A stretch of 64,000 nt of DNA from Siphonodentalium dalli (Eukaryota; Mollusca; Scaphopoda; Gadilida; Siphonodentaliidae), in contig CP136061.1 of NCBI GenBank assembly GCA_032622095.1, positions 50,165,797-50,229,796 on the forward strand, in the 5' to 3' direction. Positions 45,101 to 53,202 of the stretch are shown here, in pieces. The translations under genes were made by a program, and so were the position numbers. Numbering within the stretch: the first letter of the stretch is position 1; every line of letters starts with the position of its first letter. The notes beneath the pieces were generated by a model that saw only the letters and a program-made list of their open reading frames with translations, did no database searches and was not told the DNA's origin.

Positions 45101-46571
45101 TGTTCTTGTAGTTTGATTATAAAACAATTGATTGTGGGGAATTTATTGTTTTTCGACCAATATTTGCATATGTTCCTATTTTTGGTCAAAATTTTTGACA
45201 GAAATGGTCATCAGTAGGAAATTTTCCCTCCCCCGTGGCCAGTCAAAAACTTCTAGTTAATTTAAGAAAACAATATTGTCATACAATTGGTCAACATTGT
45301 CATTGGAATTGTCATCAGTTGGAAATTTTCCAACCTAAGTGGGGGTGTAGGGTTTGAAATTTCCAACAGTAGGAAGGCTTGAGGCTAGTCTAGATGTTAG
45401 GATTTTGCGATTTTCTTGTTCAGATTTCAAAATTTTCGCACACCGGGCCGATCCATGGTCGGCCCGGTGTGTCATTGCCCCATCCACATGGCTAATACAA
45501 AACTGCTAATTAGTTTATCAAAACAATATTTTACTACATTTGGTCAAACTTGTAGACATAAATGGTCAGTTGAACAATTTTCCAACCTGAGGGGTAGCAT
45601 GAGGTTTGAAATTTCCAACACTAGGAAAGCTTCAGTTGAGGCCAGTCTAGATGCTAGGATTTGCGATTTTCTTGTATAGTTTTCAAAATTTTCTCACACC
45701 GGGCCGAACAACCATGGTCGGCCCGATGTTTCCTGGTCTGTTGTCGGTAGCTGTGTGCATTTGTCTGGAATTAGATCACTAGTTGGTTTTTTGGGGGGCA
45801 ATTTTCAGGTTAAAATATCTTAATGTTCTCATACTGGGAAAATAGAAGCATGGCTTATGAATATATAGGAAATGAGGCCTGAGCATGAGGTACAAGGGGG
45901 GTGCAAATGGAATTATGCAAAAAGTTGTGTTGGTGTGATTCCGACTCAAGGGGGGGGGGGTGCAGTTGGAAATTCCCAATGTGGACACCCCCCGCCCCCA
46001 GCGGAGACCCTCTAGCCACATCCCTGCATAGACCACATATAGTTTCCGGACGCTTTCCGGTTAACGACCGAAGAGACGCCGGTCGCGTTATGAGGCCGTT
46101 ATGATACGATTAATGATACTTTATGATGGCATGGTGGTCGAATATGCCTAAGAAGCTATTCTACCCACTCATTCATACAGATAACTAGCACAAAATATTA
46201 TTTTGCGCCATCAAAACCTGCGTCCAAGATGTTTAGCTTGAACCCGAATACCAGTTAAGTCGGGGGTATGAATCCCATGTACGGCTTCAAAACACCCTGA
46301 ATCCCGCGTACCGAAAATGGTGTGATACCCTCCTATAGATACGTTCTAGGGCAGCACCATGTAAACTCAAAAATCACTAATCACACATGTCCAGTGTCGC
46401 ATTCCACAGCCCCTTAATTATACACTCTAATATTTGAATTTAAATCTGCCTAACACTCTGTAATATCTTCATTTAATGATCGGAGAAATGAATTGAATTG
46501 AATTGAATTGAATCATACTCACATGACAAAACCAGCAGTGGAATCCTTCTGAGAGCTGTATTAACGTCCAT
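33012..46571 (-). CDS. Shisa/VOPP1/WBP1-like (STMC6) single-pass membrane adaptor, four exons
   Basis: Coding exons 46571-46523, 43063-42961, 35689-35613 and 33169-33012 join in phase (387 bp, 128 residues and stop), every border GT/AG. Residues 1-23 form a signal peptide (core IPLLVLSCLPFVYG). The ectodomain has cysteines 27, 37, 43, 44, 49 and 50 (C-x9-C-x5-CC-x4-CC), the six-cysteine pattern of STMC6 proteins. Residues 52-76 are the membrane span (YWWVVLICVCVFLSVISICL), followed by the stop-transfer RRRR at 77-80. The cytoplasmic tail holds PPPY at 104-107 and is rich in S/T/Q/Y, ending in KPQY. In this superfamily PY motifs recruit WW-domain proteins such as NEDD4-type ligases, and members act as trafficking adaptors. 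Which subfamily it belongs to, and its function, cannot be told from sequence. It was found by matching exons, as it leaves no long ORF. Confidence 0.8.
33261..33639 (+). mobile_element. TTAA MITE family A, copy 2, in intron 3
   Basis: TTAACCCTTTACCCAACA to TGTTGGGTAAATGGTTAA, 379 bp, opposite orientation to copy 1 (the arm with AGGCTGTTGAAGCTTTATTT is at the right). It has two hairpin modules; the first lacks part of its right arm. The gene lies on the minus strand. Confidence 0.85.
33740..34480. other. Intron DNA, nothing recognised
   Basis: AT-rich sequence between two repeats within intron 3; no ORF with family resemblance. Confidence 0.5.
34484..34876 (-). mobile_element. tRNA-derived SINE, family 3
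   Basis: Reading from 34876: GGAGCCTCGGTGGCTCAATC carries the A box, GGGTTCAAATCC (near 34808-34797) the B box, and the 3' end shares AAACCCCAATC / TTAGTTGCTAAAGCGACAAT similarity with the tail of SINE family 1. It inserted in intron 3 in the same orientation as the gene. Confidence 0.7.
34920..35307 (+). mobile_element. TTAA MITE family A, copy 3, in intron 3
   Basis: TTAACCCTTTACCCAACA to TGTTGGGTAAAGGGTTAA, 388 bp, same orientation as copy 2. The first hairpin module is complete; the second has lost its loop region (CGACCTATATATAAGAG). It ends about 300 bp from the donor of exon 3. Confidence 0.85.
35613..35689 (-). CDS. STMC6-like gene, exon 3 (transmembrane segment)
   Basis: Acceptor TTTTTACTTTTTCAG and donor GTAAGT border 77 bp. 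It completes the split AG|T serine, encodes 25 residues of aromatic and hydrophobic membrane segment, and ends with one base of an arginine codon. Confidence 0.8.
35755..36620 (-). repeat. Palindromic GGCCGCC-type repeat, several units
   Basis: It begins TTTAGCTCTACTTTGCAAAG and CCGTCCGTCAACAATTT, then units with ATGGCCGCCAGCGGCCATCT and CTTGGATTTCAC, and the recurrent phrase GGCACACCCTGCAG. Same family as 5.79-6.29 kb; it lies in intron 2 of the STMC6-like gene. Confidence 0.7.
36621..37660. other. Intron 2 DNA, nothing recognised
   Basis: AT-rich sequence with short ORFs of no family; ATTTCGAAGAAAAACG and similar stretches are not repeated elsewhere as far as I see. Confidence 0.4.
37668..37720 (-). 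pseudogene. Partial relic of STMC6-like exon 3
   Basis: On the minus strand CACTGTGGTGTTGTCGC and TTGCGTGTGTGCTTTCCTCC align with the first half of exon 3 (35689-35613) at most positions. The second half is missing, a stop TAG follows, yet a donor-like GTAAGA (37667-37662) is at the end. It sits in intron 2 of the intact gene. Confidence 0.4.
38640..39035. repeat. Dispersed repeat Y, copy 1
   Basis: It shares GCGTAAA(C/T)AG(C/T)ATGTT, ACAAGAGCCTG, TTTGTTTACATAACAA, TTTGACAATAACAT-like and GGCGGTTTTTGACGG blocks, in order, with 55.84-56.13 kb. In this copy the AACGCTCTTTAT motif occurs twice (about 38756 and 38798). Confidence 0.7.
39160..40590. repeat. Diverged tandem units beginning GCCAGCCGC(T/C)TTT
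   Basis: TTGCCAGCCGC(T/C)TTTTGTAAA begins units near 39188, 39371, 40289 and 40478. Each is followed by a block with CCATACATAAA / CATAAAC..TTGT and TTTCCTGATA-type sequence. The array is interrupted at 39765-39935 by one palindromic unit. A 154-codon minus-strand ORF (38873-39337) overlapping this has no family resemblance and is probably fortuitous. Confidence 0.55.
39765..39935 (+). repeat. Single unit of the ~162-bp palindromic repeat
   Basis: TTTCATGATGATCAGACAAAC, GGATTGAATTTTGAAATCC, ATGGCCGCTGGCAGCCATG and CAAAATGACTCGTTCC follow in the order seen in the 10-12 kb array. One unit only. Confidence 0.75.
41018..41383 (+). CDS. Unrecognised 121-codon frame inside the transposon remnant
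   Basis: The frame reads WTTLHINGCFHWAGIF, a hydrophobic stretch (LTALFFIIIYGG), and ends GQQRK. I cannot assign it. It may be a piece of a transposase frame or fortuitous; there is no acceptor or donor that would make it an exon. Confidence 0.2.
   Translation: MIISMLFIEKLAEISSGSLLHNNIFKRCGLISADCLMLEWTTLHINGCFHWAGIFLTALFFIIIYGGMTLYYAITNLTPHNDINEASSHGAKTISCFEIGVLCEIINYYSSYWYRKGQQRK
41740..42030 (+). mobile_element. Foldback MITE, copy 2, with intact hairpin
   Basis: Matches 21806-22070. AATCTGCTTATAATCGCCTC (41899-41918) is repeated inverted as GAGGCGATTCTAAGCAGATT (41980-41999), making a ~100-base hairpin with one mismatch/indel. It is nested in the 40.69-42.48 kb transposon remnant. Confidence 0.7.
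42074..42307 (+). pseudogene. Cysteine-cluster tail of a transposon protein (possible)
   Basis: The frame contains HGGQGFVKCNCNGPKRCKIK and RYLCYKIMCC. A C-N-C-x(4)-C-x-x-x-R-x-x-C arrangement recalls the cysteine cluster (CNC..GC.T.RC.C) at the C-terminus of several invertebrate transposase and integrase families. It is placed just inside the right end of the inverted-repeat element, which fits. Too short for a firm assignment. Confidence 0.35.
42961..43063 (-). CDS. STMC6-like gene, exon 2 (six-cysteine ectodomain)
   Basis: Acceptor TTACATTTACAG and donor GTAAGA border 103 bp. The first two bases complete a TGC cysteine codon from exon 1; the last two (AG) begin a serine. It reads LPFVYGDDMCYYDGFIEIYC then PSGQFCCGSDLCC. 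Confidence 0.8.
43434..43881 (+). mobile_element. TTAA MITE family B, copy 1, in intron 1
   Basis: TTAA-CCCTTTCAGTGCCAGG at the left and CCTGGCACTGAAAGGC-TTAA at the right, 448 bp. The ends differ from family A after CCCTTT. The interior carries one hairpin module (about 43489-43552, with a small deletion in the right arm) and GGGCCGATTTTACAG...GATCGGCCC near the right end. Confidence 0.85.
44383..44470 (+). repeat. 27-bp tandem repeat, about 3 copies
   Basis: GTTAAATTGCAGTCAGTATTC followed by ACCCC/ACTCC recurs three times. GAATACTGACTGCAATTTAA is related to the TTAATTTT / CTGAATACC motif of the next array in inverse sense only loosely. Confidence 0.8.
44728..46338. mobile_element. Inverted-repeat element, CCTATAGGATGGTATCAC ends, with a hAT MITE inside
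   Basis: CTATAGGATGGTATCACCCC at 44729-44748 is repeated inverted as GGTGTGATACCCTCCTATAG at 46319-46338. Just inside the left end are about four copies of GAATCCTGAATACCAGTTAA plus a G-run (44755-44900); a diverged copy is inside the right end. Apart from the nested hAT MITE only about 570 bp remain. Intron 1 of the STMC6-like gene. Confidence 0.6.
44988..46026. mobile_element. hAT-type MITE, 1,039 bp
   Basis: CAGGGATGTGGCTA at the left and TAGCCACATCCCTG at the right are exact inverse ends. The outside octamers CATAGACA (44980-44987) and CATAGACC (46027-46034) differ at one base. CAG-starting ends with an 8-bp duplication are the hAT signature. The interior has two CACACCGGGCCGA...TCGGCCCG(G/A)TGT palindromes (about 45438 and 45695). 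No transposase. Confidence 0.8.
46523..46571 (-). CDS. STMC6-like gene, exon 1 (start and signal peptide)
   Basis: CAAAATGG gives a good start context. 49 bp encode MDVNTALRRIPLLVLS plus the first base of a cysteine codon, then donor GTGAGT. The minus strand upstream has CCATATATACAACG about 40 bases before the ATG, a possible TATA element. There is no other in-frame ATG upstream before a stop that I noticed. Confidence 0.75.
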
Positions 46572-46939
46572 TTTGCTATATTGTTCAAAACTAGTTCGGT
46601 TGATTTCGTTGTATATATGGTATCAGCAATGGCGTTTGTTGTCGTCTCTGCCCATATAGCTGATAACAGACTTATTCGCGAAACTATGACTGATAAACCA
46701 CCGGGCCAACCCCATCATGGTCATGTGATAGCGATAGTGTAGTGATATGTATACGGGACGCCGAATCGCATCACTGTCATTGTTTTCCACTACGACTCAT
46801 ACGCAGATGCAAATGCATGAATAGATAAACATTAAAGGTGTGCTAGGTATACACCGGTGTCACGTTAAATGAGAAATATCAAAAATGTTCATATATGGCA
46901 AGAAACGTGGTAAATGTTTTGGGTTCTCGTATGTGCTAA

Positions 46940-47465
46940 TTAATGAAAGAATAAAGAAACGAAAGTTTCAAACTCGATTCTGGCAGTGCTATGCTGATAA
47001 ACTACTAATTAATGACAAAATTAGGAAATAGAGTTTCAAACTCGATTCTAGCAAGAAACGTGGTCCTTTTTTTGTACTCTTATGTTTAAGTATGTGCTAA
47101 TTAATGAAAGAATTAAGAAACGATAGTTTCAGACTCGATTCTGGCGACTCTATGCTGCTAAATTACTAATTAATGAAAGAAATAAGAAATAGCGTGTCAA
47201 ACTCGATTCTATCAAGCCAGAAACGTGGTCATTTTCTTTTTGTACTCGAATGTTTAATTGCTATGTGCTAATTAATGAAATAATTAAGAAACGAGAGATT
47301 CAAACTCGATTCTAGCGGTGCTATGCTGCTAAACAACTAATTAATGAAATATTTTTGAAACGGCTTTTCAAACTCGGTTCTAGCATTACTGTGCTGCTAA
47401 ACTGATAATAATAAAATAATTAAGAAAATTGAGTTTCAAATTCGATTTTAGAACTCAGAACATCT
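46940..47465 (+). repeat. ~110-bp units, forward arm of an inverted array
   Basis: Four to five units contain GTTTCAAACTCGATTCTAGC, GTGCTATGCTGCTAAA and CTAATTAATGAAA. The same units occur in reverse complement at 48.05-48.83 kb, so the pair forms a long inverted repeat around 47.47-48.0 kb. Confidence 0.8.
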
Positions 47466-47489
47466 ATATATATGTATCCGCATACAGGG

Positions 47490-47875
47490 CAAACATCTAT
47501 AATTTCGCAGGAAGAGAACACCTTCTGAAGTTGCGAACCAATGGATGGAAAAGCTGCTGAGGTGCCGCCACGCAGATCCGTGAATGCAGCAATAAAATAA
47601 CCAATGGTAGCGTCGGAACGCTTATGAATCTAGAACCTCCACGTCGGTATCCGCATACATGGCACACATTTAGAATTTTACAGAAAGAGAACACTCCAAG
47701 TTTACACTGGTGTCAATATGGTTCGGAGCGACCTCTTTGTTTGTTTAAGCATATTTTATTGATCATCCCATTTAGAATGTTACAGCAAGAGAACACTCCA
47801 AGGTTACAAGGGTGTCAATATGGTTCGACCTCTTTATTTGTTTAAACATATTTTATTGATCATCCCAAAATATAA
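47490..47875 (+). repeat. Direct repeats of ~105 bp (AGAGAACACTCCAAG type)
   Basis: AGAGAACACTCCAAG(T/G)TTACA, TGTCAATATGGTTCG, ACCTCTTT(G/A)TTTGTTTAA and CATATTTTATTGATCATCCC occur twice in order, with a partial third copy near 47512. This lies between the arms of the inverted array. Confidence 0.8.
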
Positions 47876-48049
47876 TATCACACTATAAATATGATTATAG
47901 TAACATGCGATGCGCAATAGGGATTGGAGCATAAGTTATTACAACTTACTAAATGCTCCTTACTAAATTCTCCTTAATAAATGCTCATTACTAAGTGCTC
48001 ATTAATAAATGATTTATTTAATTAATTAGCTGCATAGCACCACCGTTTG

Positions 48050-48817
48050 AATCGAGCGTGTAACTTACGTTCCTTCAGTTTGAAACTCCATGTTCTCCAT
48101 GTTTCATTAATTAGCAGCATAGTACTGCTAGAATCGAGTTTGAAACTCATTTTTTCATTTTTTCATTAATTATAGCAGCATAGCATAGCTAGAATAGAGT
48201 TTGAAACTCTCTTTTTTTTTTAAATTTCATTATCAGCATAATATCTGTGAAGACGAAGTGGCCGATCGTATCACCAGCAGTAACGAACTGGTGCTCCACT
48301 GCGTGTTGGACTGCTCTCATAAGTCGATAGCTTCGTTGATAGGTCAGAATAATACAGTATCAATACACACTGTGGAGAAGATAAGCAGAACCATTTGTTC
48401 GAACTTCATTTAGCCAGAACAGCAATTCTAAATTCTCAGTTATTTCAGAAAGTAACTCTACATGAGTATGACTATGTGTCAAATTAAAGTTCTCATAATC
48501 GAACCATTTGGTTAGGCTGACTAACAACTGCATTTGTGATATTCATACTACACCTGCTTCTTCTACTGTGATAAACACTACTGATATACCAGAAACTGAT
48601 TAGTGCTTCAACAGAAGATCGCAACATACCTGTTTCTACAGGGTTCTCCGAAGACAACGGAGGAAACTACTACAACCAGCCAGCCATAGCACTGCTAGAA
48701 TCGATTGAAATTTCATTTTCTTAATTTGTTAATGCATTAACAGTTTAGCAGCATAGCACTGCTAGAATCGAATTTGAAATTAAATTTTCTTCATTTTTGT
48801 AATGTATTGGCAGTTTA
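48050..48817 (-). repeat. ~110-bp units, reverse arm of the inverted array
   Basis: AGCAGCATAGCA(C)TGCTAGAATCGAGTTTGAAA-type units recur near 48111, 48172, 48686 and 48748 as reverse complements of the forward arm. The last unit is interrupted by the tail of LINE D. Confidence 0.8.
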
Positions 48818-51800
48818 GATAGATAGATAGATCTTTATTGCACGACCACAAACAAATACATTCGGGTATGGCAATATACATGTATATGTACACATACAAA
48901 AAAAAATAAAGAAAAAAACAGACATATAACATGGTATGGAAATCAATGGGTAATATACAAGCATAAATTGTGAAATATAAAGTTCGTGTCCAGTATTGGC
49001 CCGTTATTGTCACATTCGCGTCTTAAATGAGAAGCTGTCTGAATAAAATTAATGAGGGCGGCCAGAGGGCCCTATTACAAAGTCGATCATCAACAGAAAA
49101 AAGAATACGTAGTTTGGCGTTTATAGCGTCAAGTTCCATGAAATTTGTTGAAATTTGTTCCATTGTTTCATATAGTAATATCCGTTGGATATTATATCGA
49201 GGACAGTGTATTATAAAATGTTCCTCGTCCTCAGTGACGCCTGTATGACACTGTTTACATACACGGTCCGGCCTGAGGGTAATAGGCTTAGTGTATCGGC
49301 CGCGTTCAATTTCTAGTTTATGACAGCTGGTCACTAATTTAGAAATCACTTTACGGCCACTTCGCGGTAAATTTCTGAGGTAATTTGATAGCTCGTATGT
49401 ATTGGTCGGTTTTAATTTGGATATGAATTTTACCTTACTATTCTCAGTGCGTTTTCCATAAATATCACTGACTTTCCATGAACTGGCATAGTTTTCTTTC
49501 ATGGTTTGGAGAAAATTGTTGGAAAATGTTTGTCGGTCTATATTACACGGGTTTTCATATATGTTTTGAAAGCCATACGTAACCATGATTTTCCGGACAC
49601 AGTTAAGCCATGCGCAATTAGTCCATGTTTTCATTTCTGCCAGACATTTGGCCGGCAGTCTATTGGTGTCCATATTTTCTAGACGGAGCCAAAATGTTAC
49701 CATATCTCTCAGAATATCTAGTCTTATTGGGAATCTCCCCCAGCTCATGCTTGTAATCACTCCAACCATCTACTAATGTTACACTTGTTGCAGTTTTACT
49801 CATGCCGAGGAGATTTTTTGCATAGTTTAGGTGAAATTTCTCTATTTCATTTGACTGTCTATTAACTGCCTCGTCACCCCATGTCTCGGATGCGTAGGTG
49901 AGGATCGGTTTAACACATGTGTCAAATAGTTTTGTTGATACTTCGACAGGCAAATCGTGATCAAGGCTTGAGCGCAATTTGAAAAGTGCTCTTGATGCTC
50001 TGTTTTTTAGATCCAATATAGCATGTGTCATTTTGCCGGAAGCAAAAAAATTAATACCAAGATATGTATATGACTGTGTCGATTCAAGACTTTGGTTGCC
50101 GAAGATAAATGTTGGTTTTGAGATATGTTGACCCCCAGCATGAAAAACAAGAGTTTTTGAACTGTTCAGGGAAATTTGCCATTCCTGACAGTATTTATGT
50201 AATTAATTTAGCATTATCTGGAGGCCACCGGGGCTTTCTGAAATCAAAACAAGATCGTCGGCATACATCAAGCACGGGACTTCTTCGCCGAAAACATTTG
50301 GGGCGTCTGATTTGCTTTCGAGTAGGATCGAAGCAATTTCATCTATGAATATAATCAATATATTGAAAAGTAAAGGGTTTAAATTATTTCCCTGCATCAA
50401 TCCCACTGATCCCTGGAATTTGTATGTTAGACTATTTATCCCACTTTGGACACTAGTTGTATATTCGGTGATTATCTTTTTAACTGTTGTATATATACTG
50501 TACCACCCACACCCAATTTGATTAGTTTATACAGCAAACCTTCATGCCACACTCTATCGAAAGCCTTGTTGAAGTCTACGAAACACGCATACAACTTTTT
50601 CCGTTTCATTACAGATTTATTTATGAGTGTTCTTAAAACAAGCGTGTTATCGGATGTCGTGTGATCTTTGCGAAAACCTGCTTGAAATTTCGAAGGTATA
50701 CCCTTCTGTTGAAAAAACGATGTTAGCCGATTTAGCAATATATCGGCATATATTTTGCCCAATACACTGGTAATGGTGATCCCGCGAAGGTCGTTTGGTG
50801 TTGTTGTGTGTTTACATTTTGGTATAGGAATTATGAAACCATCAAACCATTCTTCAGGGAAATCTCCATTTGTAAGTAGTCATTTAAACATTTTTTTTAA
50901 AATAGGTATGAGCTGGTCTTTAACGCTTTTTATCATATCTGGTTTAATAGAATCAAGGCCTTCAGCCTTTCCATTAGCTAGCCTCGTGATCGCGTGTCTG
51001 ATTTCTAATTCGGAAATTTCATAGTCAAGATCAGTTATATCTCGCGCCTGTTCTTCTAATATTGGAAGGTATGTGAGAACGGTCTGTTTGAATAACTGGT
51101 CGGTGTCTGCAGTCAAACTGACTAGATTCTTAAAATGATCATAAAGCTCTCTTCGGTGAAAATTAGTACCTGCGAAATTGGGCTTGCCATTAGCTTCATG
51201 TTTTAATTAATCAATAATAGCCTATTTCGTGAAGGCGATTTATTTTGCATCCCCACAAGAGTTTGATATTTATCGAGTCAAAATGATTTTCGTTTGGATT
51301 TTAAAAGCTTCCGATACTGCTTCTTCAAATTAAAATAACGCCCACGGATGATGCGGTCTTGTTGGTTGTCATTTAGGGGTTTAACAGAGCGAATCAACTG
51401 ACGTTTCAGTTCAGCACATGTATGATCGTACCAGCGTTTACTGGCATGTATATTGTGTTTTCGTCTGTGTTGTGTAGATTGTCGTTTGAGGGACCTAGAA
51501 GCAACAATATGCATTGTAGCATTGAGTTTGGAGACCAGCACTTTTGAAGAGCTTTCTTCGTCTTCAAGTATTTTTCGCAAATTGACCTGAACATCTGGTG
51601 TGTTAAACTCTTCCCTAAACCGAAATGAGGCCAGTTCGTCCCATTTAAAACACAGTGGTTTCGCACGCAAAGGAAAGGTCTCATGCTGTTCAGAGTCAGT
51701 AATTGAAGCGCCAATGTTTAAGATAAACCAGCATTGACAATGGTCAGATAAAATAGTCATTGGGTTCATATGAAAGAACGGTATTCGACCAAAGATAGCT

Positions 51801-52185
51801 TGGCTACTTATTACATAATCTACTACACTACACCCTGCGGGTTGATAAGAGGTGAAGTTACCAAGAAAGTCTCCCGCAGTGCGGCCATTCACCAACCTCA
51901 TGCTGGAGTCCATGCAAATTTAATGAGGTCTCTGCCTGGCGTGTTAATCGTATTATCTCTACTGCGCCTACATGGCAGTTGACTATATGAGGTATAATCG
52001 AGGGGAGGGGCAATTGTATGATTGTATTGTCGTGCGATATCGAGTCCCTGATTGAACCTGTCATCGCGTTTAAATCGCCCTGTATAATAATGGTCCCTCT
52101 AGCGGAATATTTGGAAATGTCTCCCGTTATAAGTTTAAGAGTATCTTCCCCACCAGAAACAAGATCAAAGAGAGAGGAGTCGTTG
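48818..52185 (-). pseudogene. LINE D, degenerate, 5'-truncated in the endonuclease
   Basis: Minus-strand fragments in several frames follow ORF2 order. Endonuclease: IIIQGDLNAMTG (near 52070), NGRTAGDFLGNFTSYQPAGC, VVDYVISS and SDHCQCW (51.9-51.7 kb). Linker: ITRLANGKAEGLDSIKPDMI (51.0 kb). RT: FQAGFRKDHTTSDN, motif A FVDFNKAFDRVWH (50.6 kb), motif B MQGNNLNPLLFNIL, motif C MYADD (50.3-50.2 kb). C-terminus: IEKFHLNYAKNLLGMSKT (49.85 kb), CHKLEIERGRYTK and CKQCHTGVTEDEEHFIIHCP (49.3 kb). Numerous frameshifts and stops. The 3' end is AATAAAGAT(CTAT)n at 48818-48835. The left border of the endonuclease meets the Penelope element. Confidence 0.9.
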
Positions 52186-53202
52186 CAGATATTGACGGAG
52201 ATATCAACGAAGTTATCGACACTAAATGACCATTTCGACACACTCCGCGAGTCTCTAAACAACATAGAGCAACATGCGAAGACGACTTCTGAAGGAAATA
52301 AAAACATTGGATCATTCTCTCGCGATTCATTGGATGATTACGAGAAATTGACACCAGAACTACGGAAGCTTCCCAGTGCATTACAGTCTTATGTTTATCA
52401 AGACAGTGAAACGATTCCAAACACAGAAACATCAGTTGTTAAAGAACTGAACGAAATAAATTTGGAAAGGGAAGCGATTCGAAAACGACAAACAATATTC
52501 AAAATATGGAAAAGGAACTTGAACAAACGCACGCAAATGTTCTGGAATTTTCTAAGATGTGGGAAATATGTAGTAACATACAGCGGATGGATTCAACAAA
52601 CAAATCCTATTCTCCCGCGTAAATTCTTAATCAAGGAAATACCGGAAGAACCACAGGAAGAAACAAAGTTGCGTTTCGACTTAGCAGTGTGTAAGTTTAA
52701 AACGGAAATTAAACTAATTGAGAACAAAAGAGAAATATACGAAAAATCATACCAAGAGTTCGACGCGATCATATGGACTAATCGCTGACAAACTGAAGGA
52801 GTTTTGGATAAAGGATACATCTTTCAACGAAGCTAAGTCGATTAGAATATGGGAAAATAAGATCAGTCTTTCTTTGATGAATATCAACTTAATTGTGATA
52901 AAGATATCCCAATACCAATAAAAGAGAAACAAATTCGCAAAATACTTCCGAGGAAATCAAAACCAGGAAGAATGAACACAGCAGAACAACCGACTGTGCA
53001 AAAGGTTTGGAGACCTCGATTAAGACCATCTACTCCAATGCAAAGACGGAATAGGTCTAAAAGTGTAGAAAGGAGCAAAGGTAAGCGCGATGTACCTCGC
53101 GGGCGATCAAAATCTACCAATCGGACACCACCAATATTATACACTGATGTAGTGAGAACTGGCAAATACGAATATATAATACGAAACGTCCACCCATGGT
53201 GA
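52185..53202 (+). pseudogene. Penelope-like element, N-terminal region
   Basis: From about 52185 a plus-strand frame encodes a charged helical stretch (EISTKLSTLNDHFDTLRESL), then KLRFDLAVCKFKTEIKLIEN. After frame breaks at 52788-52970 it becomes a basic R/S/K-rich segment (RRNRSKSVERSKGKR) ending at 53202. An earlier ATG at 52018 belongs to LINE D DNA. It is the expected leader of the PLE frame that follows, without a motif I can name. Confidence 0.55.

Noticed and set aside
26238-46571. Alternative splicing of exon 1 of the intact gene to exon 2b
   Set aside because: The join gives T+GA = TGA, an immediate stop, so mutually exclusive exon use is excluded with these borders.
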